This document shows positions 1 through 8,625 of a DNA stretch of 64,000 bases, one piece after another. The DNA comes from JAVKDP01 sp040222185 (GTDB lineage Bacteria; Bacteroidota; Rhodothermia; Balneolales; Balneolaceae), in the NCBI GenBank assembly GCA_040222185.1, contig JAVKDP010000028.1, forward strand, positions 1-64,000. The letters run 5' to 3'. Each line of letters opens with the position of its first letter. Positions within the stretch are counted from its first letter, which is position 1. Under the pieces are notes generated by a model that was not told where the DNA came from, did no database searches, and saw nothing but the letters and a program-made list of their open reading frames with translations. The translations under genes were made by a program, and so were the position numbers.

Positions 1-322
1 TACAGCTAAACAGAGCTCAGGAATATTTTAAAGGCCTCAGTGAAGAAGAAAGGAATAAGCTGAGCGATGCAGTTTTACAGGGAGTCCCGGGTTCGGGTGA
101 GATGCTTGGAGATCTGAAGAAAAAGCTCAGGGCTTTATTAACAAATGGGAAGACAGAAATTACCCAAGTGCCTATGTTGTAAAGATAGGTGATGAAGCTA
201 CCGGAGATGTTTGGTTCAGAGTACGGGTTGGTTTCTTTGACACCAAAGAGGGAGCGGAAACTTTTGGAGCCGAACTCTCTCAGGAAATCAATTCCGGGTA
301 TTGGGTTTCATCCCGAAGTTAA
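1..322 (+). pseudogene. SPOR-domain protein, 3' end only; reading frame broken inside the window
   Basis: The 3' part (codons from 101, stop TAA at 320-322) translates into most of a SPOR domain: DAWRSEEKAQGF, then a YVVKIG strand, then WFRVRVGFFDTKEGAE, ending YWVSSRS. SPOR domains bind denuded peptidoglycan in the periplasm. This frame has TGA stops at 41 and 98, so it cannot reach the window edge. A different frame (3-182, stop TAA at 180-182) is open upstream and reads like coding sequence (AQEYFKGLSEEERNKLSD). The first strand expected before DAWRSEE is missing. The simplest reading is a deletion or indel near 85-101 that fused two frames; an assembly error at the window edge is also possible. 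The upstream part of the gene lies outside the window. Confidence 0.5.
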
Positions 323-411
323 TTTTAGTACCAATTTTTATAGTTGCTTATGTGCCAAGCATTTACGTAATTAAAGAAACGCTCAAGTAGCGTCTCTCTT
401 GATGAATAGTC

Positions 412-451
412 AGGGCATCATATCCGAAAAATATGATGCCCTATTTTTTTT
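412..451 (+). terminator. Strong intrinsic terminator
   Basis: A perfect 12-bp stem (412-423 with 431-442), a 7-nt loop and a run of eight T form a textbook Rho-independent terminator. A smaller ACGCT/AGCGT hairpin (379-393) lies just before it. It ends transcription of the SPOR-domain gene and insulates the partner-switching operon. Confidence 0.9.
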
Positions 452-568
452 GAATCTTTTTTTCTTTCCTTCGTAGAACGCCAATCGGCTGTTTTATTTT
501 TCTAATTCTAAAGATTACGTTATCATCCCTAATATTAAATACACCACAAACTTTATAATTAAGGCGAA

Positions 569-910
569 ATGAAAAATTTCAATATCGCTAATCGACAATT
601 AGATACTATAAGTGTACTTGACATTAGTGGAGAGTTAGATGCTCATACAGCATCTCAACTGGAGAATTCTCTTAAGGCCTTGATCGATCAAAATCAGTTT
701 AAAATCATTGTAAACTGTGCCCGGTTAGAATATATCGCCAGCGCTGGTCTTGGAGTATTTATGGCTTATATCGAAGACGTGAGAGGCTTGGGTGGCGACA
801 TCAAGCTCACAAATATGAACGATCGGGTTTATAATGTTTTTGACCTATTAGGGTTTCCAACTCTTTATGATATTCTTGATGATGAAAGTGAAGCAGTACA
901 AGGATTTTAA
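569..910 (+). CDS. STAS-domain anti-sigma factor antagonist (SpoIIAA/RsbV-like)
   Basis: A 113-residue single STAS domain, the usual size for SpoIIAA/RsbV proteins. In such systems the unphosphorylated antagonist binds the anti-sigma kinase; phosphorylation on a conserved serine releases it. The sequence around that site is YIASAGLGVF, with Ser58 at the position of the phosphoserine in SpoIIAA (DSSGLG there, ASAGLG here). The N-terminal strands (VLDISGELDA) are typical. It is the first gene of a three-gene set with an HATPase kinase (16 bp downstream) and a PP2C phosphatase. No sigma factor gene is in the window, so the final target is unknown. Confidence 0.93.
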   Translation: MKNFNIANRQLDTISVLDISGELDAHTASQLENSLKALIDQNQFKIIVNCARLEYIASAGLGVFMAYIEDVRGLGGDIKLTNMNDRVYNVFDLLGFPTLYDILDDESEAVQGF

Positions 911-926
911 TAAGCTATAAGTTTAA

Positions 927-1349
927 GTGGCAACAACTAATAACATACATACACTTTCTGTTGGCTCGTCTACTGAGTATTTATCAGAAGTGCGTGACTT
1001 TGTTGCTGCTCATGCTAAAAATGTTGGCCTGTCTGAAAAAGACATCTCTGAGATTCGACTTGCGGTTGATGAGGCGTACACAAACATCATCAAACATGCG
1101 TACAAGAATAAACCAGCCAATCCTGTTAAAGTTGAACTAGGCTTTGATAGTGCACAGCTCTGGATTTCTATTATGGATGAAGGAGAAGGGTTTAAACCAG
1201 AAGAGTATAAAGCGCCGGATATTTTGAAACGGATTAAGAATAAGCAACGTGGTGGAATGGGTGTATTTCTTATTCAAAAGCTTATGGATCAGGTTCAGTA
1301 TAATCGCAAAGGCCAAATGAACGAAATACGAATGTTCAAAAACCTTTAA
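927..1349 (+). CDS. Anti-sigma-factor-type serine kinase (RsbW/SpoIIAB-like HATPase)
   Basis: 140 residues, starting at GTG 927. The GHKL ATPase fold is visible: N-box EIRLAVDEAYTNIIKHAYK (about residues 42-60), the G1 region MDEGEGF (83-89) and a GGMGVFLI glycine loop (109-116). RsbW-type kinases phosphorylate the STAS antagonist and sequester a sigma factor or another output protein. It lies between the STAS gene and the phosphatase with gaps of 16 and 3 bp, so all three are probably one transcript. The small size, with no sensor or DHp domain, rules out an ordinary histidine kinase. Confidence 0.93.
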   Translation: MATTNNIHTLSVGSSTEYLSEVRDFVAAHAKNVGLSEKDISEIRLAVDEAYTNIIKHAYKNKPANPVKVELGFDSAQLWISIMDEGEGFKPEEYKAPDILKRIKNKQRGGMGVFLIQKLMDQVQYNRKGQMNEIRMFKNL

Positions 1350-1352
1350 GTC

Positions 1353-3074
1353 GTGAATTCTTCCTCCTTATCTACCGAAGAACGACACAGCAGATTCGAA
1401 CTGCGAACCCTTCTTGAAACGAGCCGACTTTTAATTGAATCCCAGGACCCTGATTTCGTTCTGAATAACCTACTTCTCATAACCATGGGAAAGTTATTGG
1501 TTCCAAAGGGCATGATTATTATCCACAAACCTGGTGATCAGGCCTATTTTGTTTCCAAAGCAAAAGGCAGGGGCTGGAAAAGTGAAAATGATGAGCTTGA
1601 AGCTGATTTTGAAAGAGAGATTCTGGAGACTTCTATTATTCATGGTGAGAAGTACGCTGAAGTTTTTGAAACTATCGGTATTGAAAAAGGCAGTACCCTG
1701 TTTAACCTCAAAACAAGTAATCATCACTTAGGTTTTCTTTGCCTTGGTGAAAAGGGAAACAAGCAGCCTCTTACTGAGCATGAGATTGAATTTATCGAGA
1801 GCCTGAGTATTATATCTTCTGTAGCCATTGCCAATTCCAGGATGTTCCAGGAATTGAGATATATCAATAGAAGGCTGGACAGGAAAGTTCATGATCTGAA
1901 TACTCTTCTTGAGCTGAGTAAAGATTTTAACATGATGGTTGATCGGAATGAGATCGCCCGTGTATTCAAGTTTGCTATGCTTGGGCAAATGCTGATCAGG
2001 AAGTTCTTCTTTGCCCTGGATGTGAACGGCGAAAAGACTATTGTATCAATAAGTGGCATCACAGATGAACCAGGCCCTGAGGAACTGGATCAACTCTTTG
2101 CATTGGATGATGTGACCCATATCAACGGTTCGGAAGATTGTTCTTTTCTACAGGATAATGATATTGAACTTGTTATAGGCCTCAGGTTTCAGAATGAAAA
2201 AATCGGGGTAGTAGGTGTTGGCCCAAGAGCAACAAAGGAAGGTTATGGCGATGCCGAGGTTAACTTCCTGCAATCGCTTGGGAACCTTGCCCTGCTTACT
2301 ATTCAAAAAACGCTCCTTCTTGAAGAGCAGATCATCAAACAGCGAATGGAAGAGGAATTAAACCTCGCAAAAACCATTCAGGTTGGGCTACTTCCGAATC
2401 CTGTGCCGCAAATAGAAGGCCTTGATATTGCAGCAATTAATGTGTCATCAAGACAGGTGGGCGGTGATTATTTTGACCTTTTATCTCTTCCGGATAACGG
2501 AAACTTATTGGCAATTGCTGATGTAACAGGTAAAGGCGTTCCTGCTTCATTGCTGATGGCGAATTTACAGTCTATGTTGCATGCTCTTGCTCCATTAGCT
2601 GTTGGCCTCGAAGATGCCACCGGCAGGATTAATGATATTATCCACGATAACACTCCTGCAGATAAGTTCATCACCTTTTTCTGGGGTAAAATCTCTCCTG
2701 ACAAAAAACACTTCAAGTATGTTAATGCAGGGCACAACCCCCCGGTTCTGTTCAGAGAAAATGAAGATGAACCTATTTTATTAGAAGAGGGCGGCATCAT
2801 CCTGGGAGCAGTTCCTACTATGTTGCCATATGAATCTGCTTCCATAGATTTTCAGAAAGGTGATCTAGTTGTATTCTTTACAGACGGGGTTACAGAAGCA
2901 ATGAATCCTGATCTCACTGAAGAGTATGAAGAAGAGCGCCTGAATGAATGTATTCGACAAAATCGAAACAAAGACGCCCAGGGAATAATGGATGCCATTA
3001 TCGAAGATATTAACGCCTTTTCAAATAATATCCAGTACGACGATATTACGATCATCGTACTAAAAGTTAATTAA
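1353..3074 (+). CDS. GAF-domain PP2C (SpoIIE/RsbU-type) serine phosphatase
   Basis: 573 residues, starting at GTG 1353, 3 bp after the kinase gene. The C-terminal third is a SpoIIE-type PP2C domain: VGGDYFD near residue 369, DVTGKGVPASL near 390, AGHNPP near 459, FFTDGVTEA near 508 and YDDITI near 562, carrying the metal-binding aspartates. The N-terminal 330 residues look like two GAF-type sensor domains (about 20-160 and 185-330) joined by a helical linker. Expected role: dephosphorylate the STAS antagonist in response to a signal sensed by the GAF domains. There are no membrane segments, so it is cytoplasmic. Its 3' end overlaps the convergent lytic transglycosylase gene by 8 bp. Confidence 0.92.
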   Translation: MNSSSLSTEERHSRFELRTLLETSRLLIESQDPDFVLNNLLLITMGKLLVPKGMIIIHKPGDQAYFVSKAKGRGWKSENDELEADFEREILETSIIHGEKYAEVFETIGIEKGSTLFNLKTSNHHLGFLCLGEKGNKQPLTEHEIEFIESLSIISSVAIANSRMFQELRYINRRLDRKVHDLNTLLELSKDFNMMVDRNEIARVFKFAMLGQMLIRKFFFALDVNGEKTIVSISGITDEPGPEELDQLFALDDVTHINGSEDCSFLQDNDIELVIGLRFQNEKIGVVGVGPRATKEGYGDAEVNFLQSLGNLALLTIQKTLLLEEQIIKQRMEEELNLAKTIQVGLLPNPVPQIEGLDIAAINVSSRQVGGDYFDLLSLPDNGNLLAIADVTGKGVPASLLMANLQSMLHALAPLAVGLEDATGRINDIIHDNTPADKFITFFWGKISPDKKHFKYVNAGHNPPVLFRENEDEPILLEEGGIILGAVPTMLPYESASIDFQKGDLVVFFTDGVTEAMNPDLTEEYEEERLNECIRQNRNKDAQGIMDAIIEDINAFSNNIQYDDITIIVLKVN

Positions 3075-4575
3075 ACGTCTTGATTCCCAACACTCCGGGA
3101 ATACCCTGGCCACGTGAGTTCGAAAGTGCAAGAATAGCCTGGTACGTGTTGTACCTGTTTGTAATTTCATTCACATATCTGACAGTCTCAATTCCCCTGC
3201 AAAAACCGTAACGGGCATTTTGGTAATATTTTCGTTGCATGAGTTTTAGCAGAGCATCAGATACATTTTCCCAATCATTTGGGTTTTTATTCTGGTCTAT
3301 TGCCAATCGCCTCGCATCCGCCAAATGCCCCATTCCGGCATTGTATGTTGCTAATGCAAGATTCCATTGGTTTGTAGAGTCGAGATAAGCATAGTGATCA
3401 AGGTGTTCAGCTATAATCCTCGCTCCTTCCATAATATTGAGTTCAGGTACAAATAGAGAATCTTTTGAAACCTCTGAAAACCTTGGCAACACCTGCATAA
3501 TACCTACCGCACCAGCCCAGCTTTCTGAATAGGGATCAAATTTTGATTCCTGGGCAGCAATAGCTGTTAGCATTACCCAATCAAGGTTAAAGGCATTAGC
3601 AGCTTTCTGGATCAAGCTATCATAAGGTGAGATAGAGTCGTATTGTTTACTATTGTATTCCGGGCTGAAATAATCTGCGATCTGCGTACTTCCTTCATAA
3701 TACTTCTTACGCAGTACATTTAGAAAAGCCGAGCGCCTGGGAACACCCTGGTCATCGTATTTAAAATGTTGATAAAGAAATCGATTAAACTTGGATTCAA
3801 GATCCGATGCATTTTTACGGATAGCCCAGGCAATTTCATCACGGTCAGATATCATAGGTCCTTTTACCAGGCCACGCATATACTTATTACTGGCATGGAA
3901 AATGTTATCGTCTGCAACAGTAGCTACATAGGTTCCATTGGCAACCTGGAAAAGCAATGACTCGGTATCCATCTCATCAGGTACAAGATTTATCTCGATG
4001 TTAAACCCTTGCTCTCTTAAAGAGATAAGAGTTTTGTAGTACGAGCTATTCCTTTTGATTGAGATTGGTATGCCTTCTAACTCGGAAATACTTTCAGGTT
4101 CAACTCCCAGAGCTTCTGAAACAACTATTACCTGATTTACCAGGTTATAAGGCCGGGTAAACTTTACAATCTCTTCTCGTTCATCTGTGATGGTATAACT
4201 TTCAGCTATTACATCTCCTACCCCACTATTTAAGAGATCATACGGGTTTTCGTTTTCGCCTGGAATAATTACCTCAAGCGCCAGGTCGTTTTGCTTGGCA
4301 AATTCACGTACAAGTTCATATTCGAAACCAACTTGAATACCCCTGTAAAGAAAATAAGCGCCGGAACTATAACTGGTTATCATGCGTAGCACACCACCTC
4401 TTTTAATTTCTGCCCAATCTCTATTTACAGGTACCTCAACGGTAGTGTTAAGAAGTTCGGGCTCAGTAACCGGTTCTTCTTTTTGTGGTTTTGAACAGGT
4501 AACTAAAATGAAAGAAACTAAAAAAAGAAATACCGTTCTTTTACCAAAAATCGATATGTTTTCCTTTGTAGTCAT
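3067..4575 (-). CDS. mltF: Membrane-bound lytic murein transglycosylase F-like lipoprotein
   Basis: 502 residues, close to the family's usual size. A lipoprotein signal ends in the lipobox LVTC (Cys27). Residues about 58-275 form a periplasmic solute-binding (SBP_bac_3) domain; about 315-480 form an SLT domain with catalytic Glu343 in AQESKFDPYS, followed by GAVGIMQVLP and ALATYNAGMGH. MltF enzymes cleave the MurNAc-GlcNAc bond with formation of 1,6-anhydroMurNAc, anchored in the outer membrane; the N-terminal domain regulates activity. The gene stands alone on the minus strand, convergent with the phosphatase and divergent from the TonB receptor (185-bp shared upstream region). Confidence 0.93.
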   Translation of the reverse strand: MTTKENISIFGKRTVFLFLVSFILVTCSKPQKEEPVTEPELLNTTVEVPVNRDWAEIKRGGVLRMITSYSSGAYFLYRGIQVGFEYELVREFAKQNDLALEVIIPGENENPYDLLNSGVGDVIAESYTITDEREEIVKFTRPYNLVNQVIVVSEALGVEPESISELEGIPISIKRNSSYYKTLISLREQGFNIEINLVPDEMDTESLLFQVANGTYVATVADDNIFHASNKYMRGLVKGPMISDRDEIAWAIRKNASDLESKFNRFLYQHFKYDDQGVPRRSAFLNVLRKKYYEGSTQIADYFSPEYNSKQYDSISPYDSLIQKAANAFNLDWVMLTAIAAQESKFDPYSESWAGAVGIMQVLPRFSEVSKDSLFVPELNIMEGARIIAEHLDHYAYLDSTNQWNLALATYNAGMGHLADARRLAIDQNKNPNDWENVSDALLKLMQRKYYQNARYGFCRGIETVRYVNEITNRYNTYQAILALSNSRGQGIPGVLGIKTFN

Positions 4576-4760
4576 AAATTTGAAAGGTAACTTTATATGG
4601 CTTTAACAAAATTAAGTGGCCACACAGGCGTTATTTTCTCTGTCAATTTAATGGAATTTATCCAGTTTATGTTATTTGTTATCAAAATCTAATAAACTAC
4701 AGCCCATAAAATATTGATTATAAATAGTTTATATTTTTTACTGGTTAGCCTGCATTTTGT

Positions 4761-7193
4761 ATGAAATCTGTTTCTCATTTATTAATTGCTGCACTGTTCT
4801 CTCTATTTTTACTGCAGGCTTCTAATGCTCAGCTTAATGGTATTGTTAAAAACGCAGTAAACCTTGATCCCATTTCTAATGTAAATATATTGGTTATTGG
4901 AAGCACTACTGGTACAAGTACGAACTCTGATGGGGAGTTTTCTCTAACTATTTCATCATTCCCTGCTAATCTACAATTATCTGCCCTTGGGTTTGAATCA
5001 AGAGAAATTGAAGTATTACGCACCGACACTTCACTCGTTCTCTATTTGAAACCAACGCGACTAAGTATGGAAGAGGTTGTGATTGTTCCTGATCGCACTA
5101 TAAACCCGATAACGAACTCATCCCCTATTGCCCGCAGTACAGTAAGTGTTGAACAGCTCACCAGCAAAGCAGTTACGAGTGCAGTTGAGTTACTAAGAGC
5201 CGAGACAGGGGTTTTTGTTCAACAAACGAGTGTAGGTCAGGGTAGTTTATACATTAGAGGCCGGGCAGGGCGAGATGTACTGTATCTTTTTAATGGGTTC
5301 CGTATGAATCCTTCTTTCGTTAGATCAGGACAAAATCAATATTTTGGAGCAGTTGATCCTTTTTTGATAAATAAACTGGATGTATACAGGGGCCCTGTTT
5401 CGGTATATTATGGCAGTGATGCTCTTTCTGGAGGCGTTAATATCTCTCCTATCATTAAAGATTTTTCTGATTCGAACACACTTTCTGGTAAAGCCATGAC
5501 CTTCCTCAACTTTGAAGGAAATGGGGAAAAAACACTTCATGGTAATCTTGCGTACCAGAGCCCAAGGTTTTCACTTTTTGCAGGTGGCACTTACAGAGAT
5601 TTTGACTATTACAACATGAGTTCGAAATCAGATGAAACGCTGTGGTTTCCTTACAATGAGACTCTTTCGAATGCTGATTATAGATTTAAATCGTTCCAGG
5701 CTTCTTCAAAAGTAAAGACCTCCGAATATTCGAACCTTTCACTGGTTAGTTATTATGGTGAAATCCCGGATGCTCCAAGGCTTGATAGAATTACGCTGGG
5801 ATTTGCTACCGAAAACGTGTCTTCTACTATAAGCCCTGAAAACGCTTACTACTCTAATACTTCACCTTTGATTTTCTGGGGAAATACTGCTGAATACAGA
5901 ATCACAACTCCTCATCCTGTATTTCAAACGATTGGCGTTAAAGCTGGTTACTTCAGGTTGAAGGATTATCGAAAAGAACAGGACTTTGCTTTCAACAGCG
6001 CTCCGGAGTTCTCTATCCTTGATAGTGAACGAACGTACTGGTTTGATGTAAGTGATACTACCGACTTCGATCAAAGTGCCAGTAATCAAATTCAGGCTTC
6101 TGTTGATGTACGTACGAACCTGCAACAGAACCTGTACCTAAAGTGGGGAGGGGATTTCTCAATTGACAGAGTAACAAGCCGGAGACATAGCAGCGCCGGA
6201 GAGGAAATTCTACCCAGATATCCCGATGGTTCTGAATATATTCTCTCAGGGATATTTGCCCAGCTTGATCATGGCATATCAGAACAACTAAATATGGAAT
6301 ATGGTATAAGATATTCTCACACCTTTGCCAATATCCCCTTTGAAGGAGTAGATACTGATCGAAAGTTTAATCCTTATTCCGATCACTATGGCCAAATAAC
6401 TGGAGCGGTTAGCATGTCTTATAATTACTCAAAGGAATTAACTCTTGTAAGTAATATTTCTTCCGGGTTCCGGGCACCTAACATTTCTGACCTTTCCGAA
6501 ATCGGAACCAGGAGAAGTAACCAGTTTCAATCTCCTAATCCCGACTTGAGTCCAGAAAAAACCAGAAATATCGATTTTGGTATGCAGTACTATGATGGAG
6601 AGTTTTCATCTGAGTTCTTTGTCTTCTGGCTCCATTATTTTGACAAAATTACCAGGGTAGAAACCGGGAACCTTGTAGATGAATTCGGACAAGTTCAGGA
6701 TCCATCTAGCTCTACCGAGTTGTATACCGAGGTAACAAACCAAAATGTTAACTCTATGGACTTATTCGGGATTGAGTTCAGGGGTGATTACAGTTTAAAT
6801 AGTTATGTAAGAAGTGGGCTTACCTTTACTTATACCTGGGGGAAATTGAAAAACGAAAATGGAGTAAATGAACCTGCTGATCGTATCCCACCTGCAAACG
6901 GGCTATTCTTTATTGACTACTCGGCCAGTAAGTCCTTAACTATTCGGCCTCAGGCCCGATATGCCTTTGCACATCGAAGGATATCTCCGGATGAAATTTC
7001 CGATATCCGTGTTTCTGAAAATGGAACGGATGGATTCGTAAACATCCAATTGCTCGTTAACCTGGAAACTACCGAAAACATCTCCTTAAAATTTATCGCT
7101 GATAACCTCATGGATGCTGCATACAGGGAGCATGCAAGCAGCCTGGACGGAATGGGGAGAAACTATACTGTTTCGATTAGTTACTCTTTCTAA
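4761..7193 (+). CDS. TonB-dependent outer-membrane receptor with N-terminal carboxypeptidase-regulatory domain
   Basis: 810 residues. A signal peptide ends at about SNAQ (residue 23); a carboxypeptidase-regulatory-like (CarbopepD_reg) beta-sandwich follows (about 24-105, GIVKNAVNLDPISNVNILV...). The plug domain (about 115-235) contains VELLRAETGVFVQQ, GSLYIRGRAGRDVLYLFNG and VYRGPVSVYYGSDALSGGV. The rest is a 22-strand-type barrel ending in an aromatic terminus (YTVSISYSF). Such receptors import siderophores, haem, cobalamin or glycans using TonB-ExbBD. There is no SusD partner next to it, so a metal-complex or vitamin receptor is likelier than a SusC-type glycan importer; the substrate cannot be read from sequence. 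It overlaps the convergent DMT gene by 4 bp. Confidence 0.9.
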   Translation: MKSVSHLLIAALFSLFLLQASNAQLNGIVKNAVNLDPISNVNILVIGSTTGTSTNSDGEFSLTISSFPANLQLSALGFESREIEVLRTDTSLVLYLKPTRLSMEEVVIVPDRTINPITNSSPIARSTVSVEQLTSKAVTSAVELLRAETGVFVQQTSVGQGSLYIRGRAGRDVLYLFNGFRMNPSFVRSGQNQYFGAVDPFLINKLDVYRGPVSVYYGSDALSGGVNISPIIKDFSDSNTLSGKAMTFLNFEGNGEKTLHGNLAYQSPRFSLFAGGTYRDFDYYNMSSKSDETLWFPYNETLSNADYRFKSFQASSKVKTSEYSNLSLVSYYGEIPDAPRLDRITLGFATENVSSTISPENAYYSNTSPLIFWGNTAEYRITTPHPVFQTIGVKAGYFRLKDYRKEQDFAFNSAPEFSILDSERTYWFDVSDTTDFDQSASNQIQASVDVRTNLQQNLYLKWGGDFSIDRVTSRRHSSAGEEILPRYPDGSEYILSGIFAQLDHGISEQLNMEYGIRYSHTFANIPFEGVDTDRKFNPYSDHYGQITGAVSMSYNYSKELTLVSNISSGFRAPNISDLSEIGTRRSNQFQSPNPDLSPEKTRNIDFGMQYYDGEFSSEFFVFWLHYFDKITRVETGNLVDEFGQVQDPSSSTELYTEVTNQNVNSMDLFGIEFRGDYSLNSYVRSGLTFTYTWGKLKNENGVNEPADRIPPANGLFFIDYSASKSLTIRPQARYAFAHRRISPDEISDIRVSENGTDGFVNIQLLVNLETTENISLKFIADNLMDAAYREHASSLDGMGRNYTVSISYSF

Positions 7194-8107
7194 GACTCGC
7201 TGTTGTTTTTCCCTTTTGCCCAGGTAAGCACTATTCCACAGAGAATAATCATCATACCTGCAAAAGAAAGCGGCAAAGGAACTTCTCCAAAAAATATGAA
7301 AGCCATAAATGAGGATGCAATTGGTTCAAAAAGAATCAAGGTTGCCAGTAATGTTGGTGAAACATACTTAACCGCATAGTTTAAAGCCCCATGACCTGCT
7401 ATTTGTGGTCCAATTGCCAACGCCAGGCCTACGATTAGAAGAAGGCCGCTGATCTCTATCACAAAGCCTTCTACTATAAATAGTGCAATTACAGAAGTAA
7501 GCGCTGAATATCCATACACAGGGAAAACATACTGAATCCAACTTCGCTTTTGCCTTACCCGATTTCCAATAAGAAAATAACCGGCAAATATAACAGCAGC
7601 CAACACCGCAAGACTATTTCCCAGTAAAGGGTTTGAAAACGTACCTTCTAAATCAAGATCTGAATACCCAAGCACCATTGAGCCGAAAAAAGCTATAAAT
7701 ACTCCTGCCCAAACGGTTAGCTTAAATTTAAGCTTGAATCCAAACCTTTCGATTAAAATCAGAACTATCGGGTGAATGGTAACCAGTACTGATGCAGAAG
7801 CAATAGAAGTAAAATAAATGGAGCCTACCCAGCAAATAAGGTGTAGCCCTAAAAGAACCCCTGAAAGAATTATTAGCCCATGCTCTTTCCCGGAAACAAT
7901 TTTTTTAGGCTGGTTTTTTTGAGACGCGTAATAAAATGGAATTAGAAAAATAAAGGCCAGAACCGTTCTAACTGCTACAACCAGGAAAGCGGATTCAGAA
8001 GTGACAATTTTAACAAGGATTGGAGAAAAGCCAATCGCAGTAATTCCAAAAGCCAGTGTGGCATAAACTCTTAACTTCGAGAAGCTCTCTGACCCGTGAT
8101 TATCCAT
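7190..8107 (-). CDS. DMT-superfamily (EamA) transporter
   Basis: 305 residues with about ten hydrophobic helices arranged as two EamA repeats of five, the standard layout for drug/metabolite exporters. The second repeat has the usual GP...AHGALNYAVKYVSPT...LFEPI...FFGE pattern. Substrate unknown; members export amino acids, nucleotides or drugs from the inner membrane. It is translationally coupled to the upstream DUF4293 gene: the start ATG overlaps that gene's TGA stop (ATGA, 8104-8107 area). A second, unrelated-looking EamA protein is encoded at 15642-16517. Confidence 0.88.
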   Translation of the reverse strand: MDNHGSESFSKLRVYATLAFGITAIGFSPILVKIVTSESAFLVVAVRTVLAFIFLIPFYYASQKNQPKKIVSGKEHGLIILSGVLLGLHLICWVGSIYFTSIASASVLVTIHPIVLILIERFGFKLKFKLTVWAGVFIAFFGSMVLGYSDLDLEGTFSNPLLGNSLAVLAAVIFAGYFLIGNRVRQKRSWIQYVFPVYGYSALTSVIALFIVEGFVIEISGLLLIVGLALAIGPQIAGHGALNYAVKYVSPTLLATLILFEPIASSFMAFIFFGEVPLPLSFAGMMIILCGIVLTWAKGKNNSES

Positions 8108-8514
8108 CAGCGAATTCGATCCATTGAACGAACCAGTTTTTCATCTTTATTGATTGACCTAAGTGCCAGGAGTTGGAATATAAATCCCAGAGCTATCAGC
8201 CCTGTTCCTAAAGCTTCATCCCAGAGATATGTCCCAATTCCGCCAAGAGAAAATAAAATACCAGTGGCAAACCCAAAACCAATAACCTGGGCGAAACAAC
8301 TTCTTTTGACCCATTGCATTTGATTCTTCCTGTCAGAAAATTTGAAAATGCTGAAAAACGATAGAATGAATGAAACAGTAAGGATAGCTGCTAATCCATA
8401 TCCGATCCATATTTGAGGATCTTCCATTGCCCGGGTATAGATTGGTGTAAAAAAGACTGCGCCGGTTACTAAACCTGATAACGCTAAAAAAACAGTCTGT
8501 ATTCGTTGTAACAC
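8107..8514 (-). CDS. DUF4293-family small membrane protein
   Basis: 135 residues with four hydrophobic helices. The N-terminus MLQRIQTVFLALSGL matches the conserved MIQRIQT(V/L)(F/Y)L start of DUF4293 proteins, a family largely confined to Bacteroidota and relatives. Function unknown. The C-terminus is a short charged tail (RSINKDEKLVRSMDRIR) typical of the family. It sits upstream of, and overlaps, the EamA transporter gene, so the two are probably co-expressed. Confidence 0.82.
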   Translation of the reverse strand: MLQRIQTVFLALSGLVTGAVFFTPIYTRAMEDPQIWIGYGLAAILTVSFILSFFSIFKFSDRKNQMQWVKRSCFAQVIGFGFATGILFSLGGIGTYLWDEALGTGLIALGFIFQLLALRSINKDEKLVRSMDRIR

Positions 8515-8563
8515 GTATGTATAAGCTGATTGAAAATTCGAGGTAAAGATAGGAGTTTTGACA

Positions 8564-8595
8564 AATAAAAAAGGAGAACAAAATGTCCTCCTTTT
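8564..8595 (-). terminator. Intrinsic terminator of the RND efflux operon
   Basis: Read on the minus strand, an AAAAGGAG/CTCCTTTT stem (8588-8595 with 8569-8576), extended by a further TGT/ACA pairing, is followed by TTATTTG. It lies 31 bp beyond the acrB stop at 8626 and before the DUF4293 start at 8514. Confidence 0.75.
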
Positions 8596-8625
8596 AAATT
8601 ATTACTCTAAATAAGAACTAACTAG

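Noticed and set aside
189..374. 61-residue ORF near the window start
   Set aside because: It overlaps the SPOR frame in another phase and has no recognisable domain.
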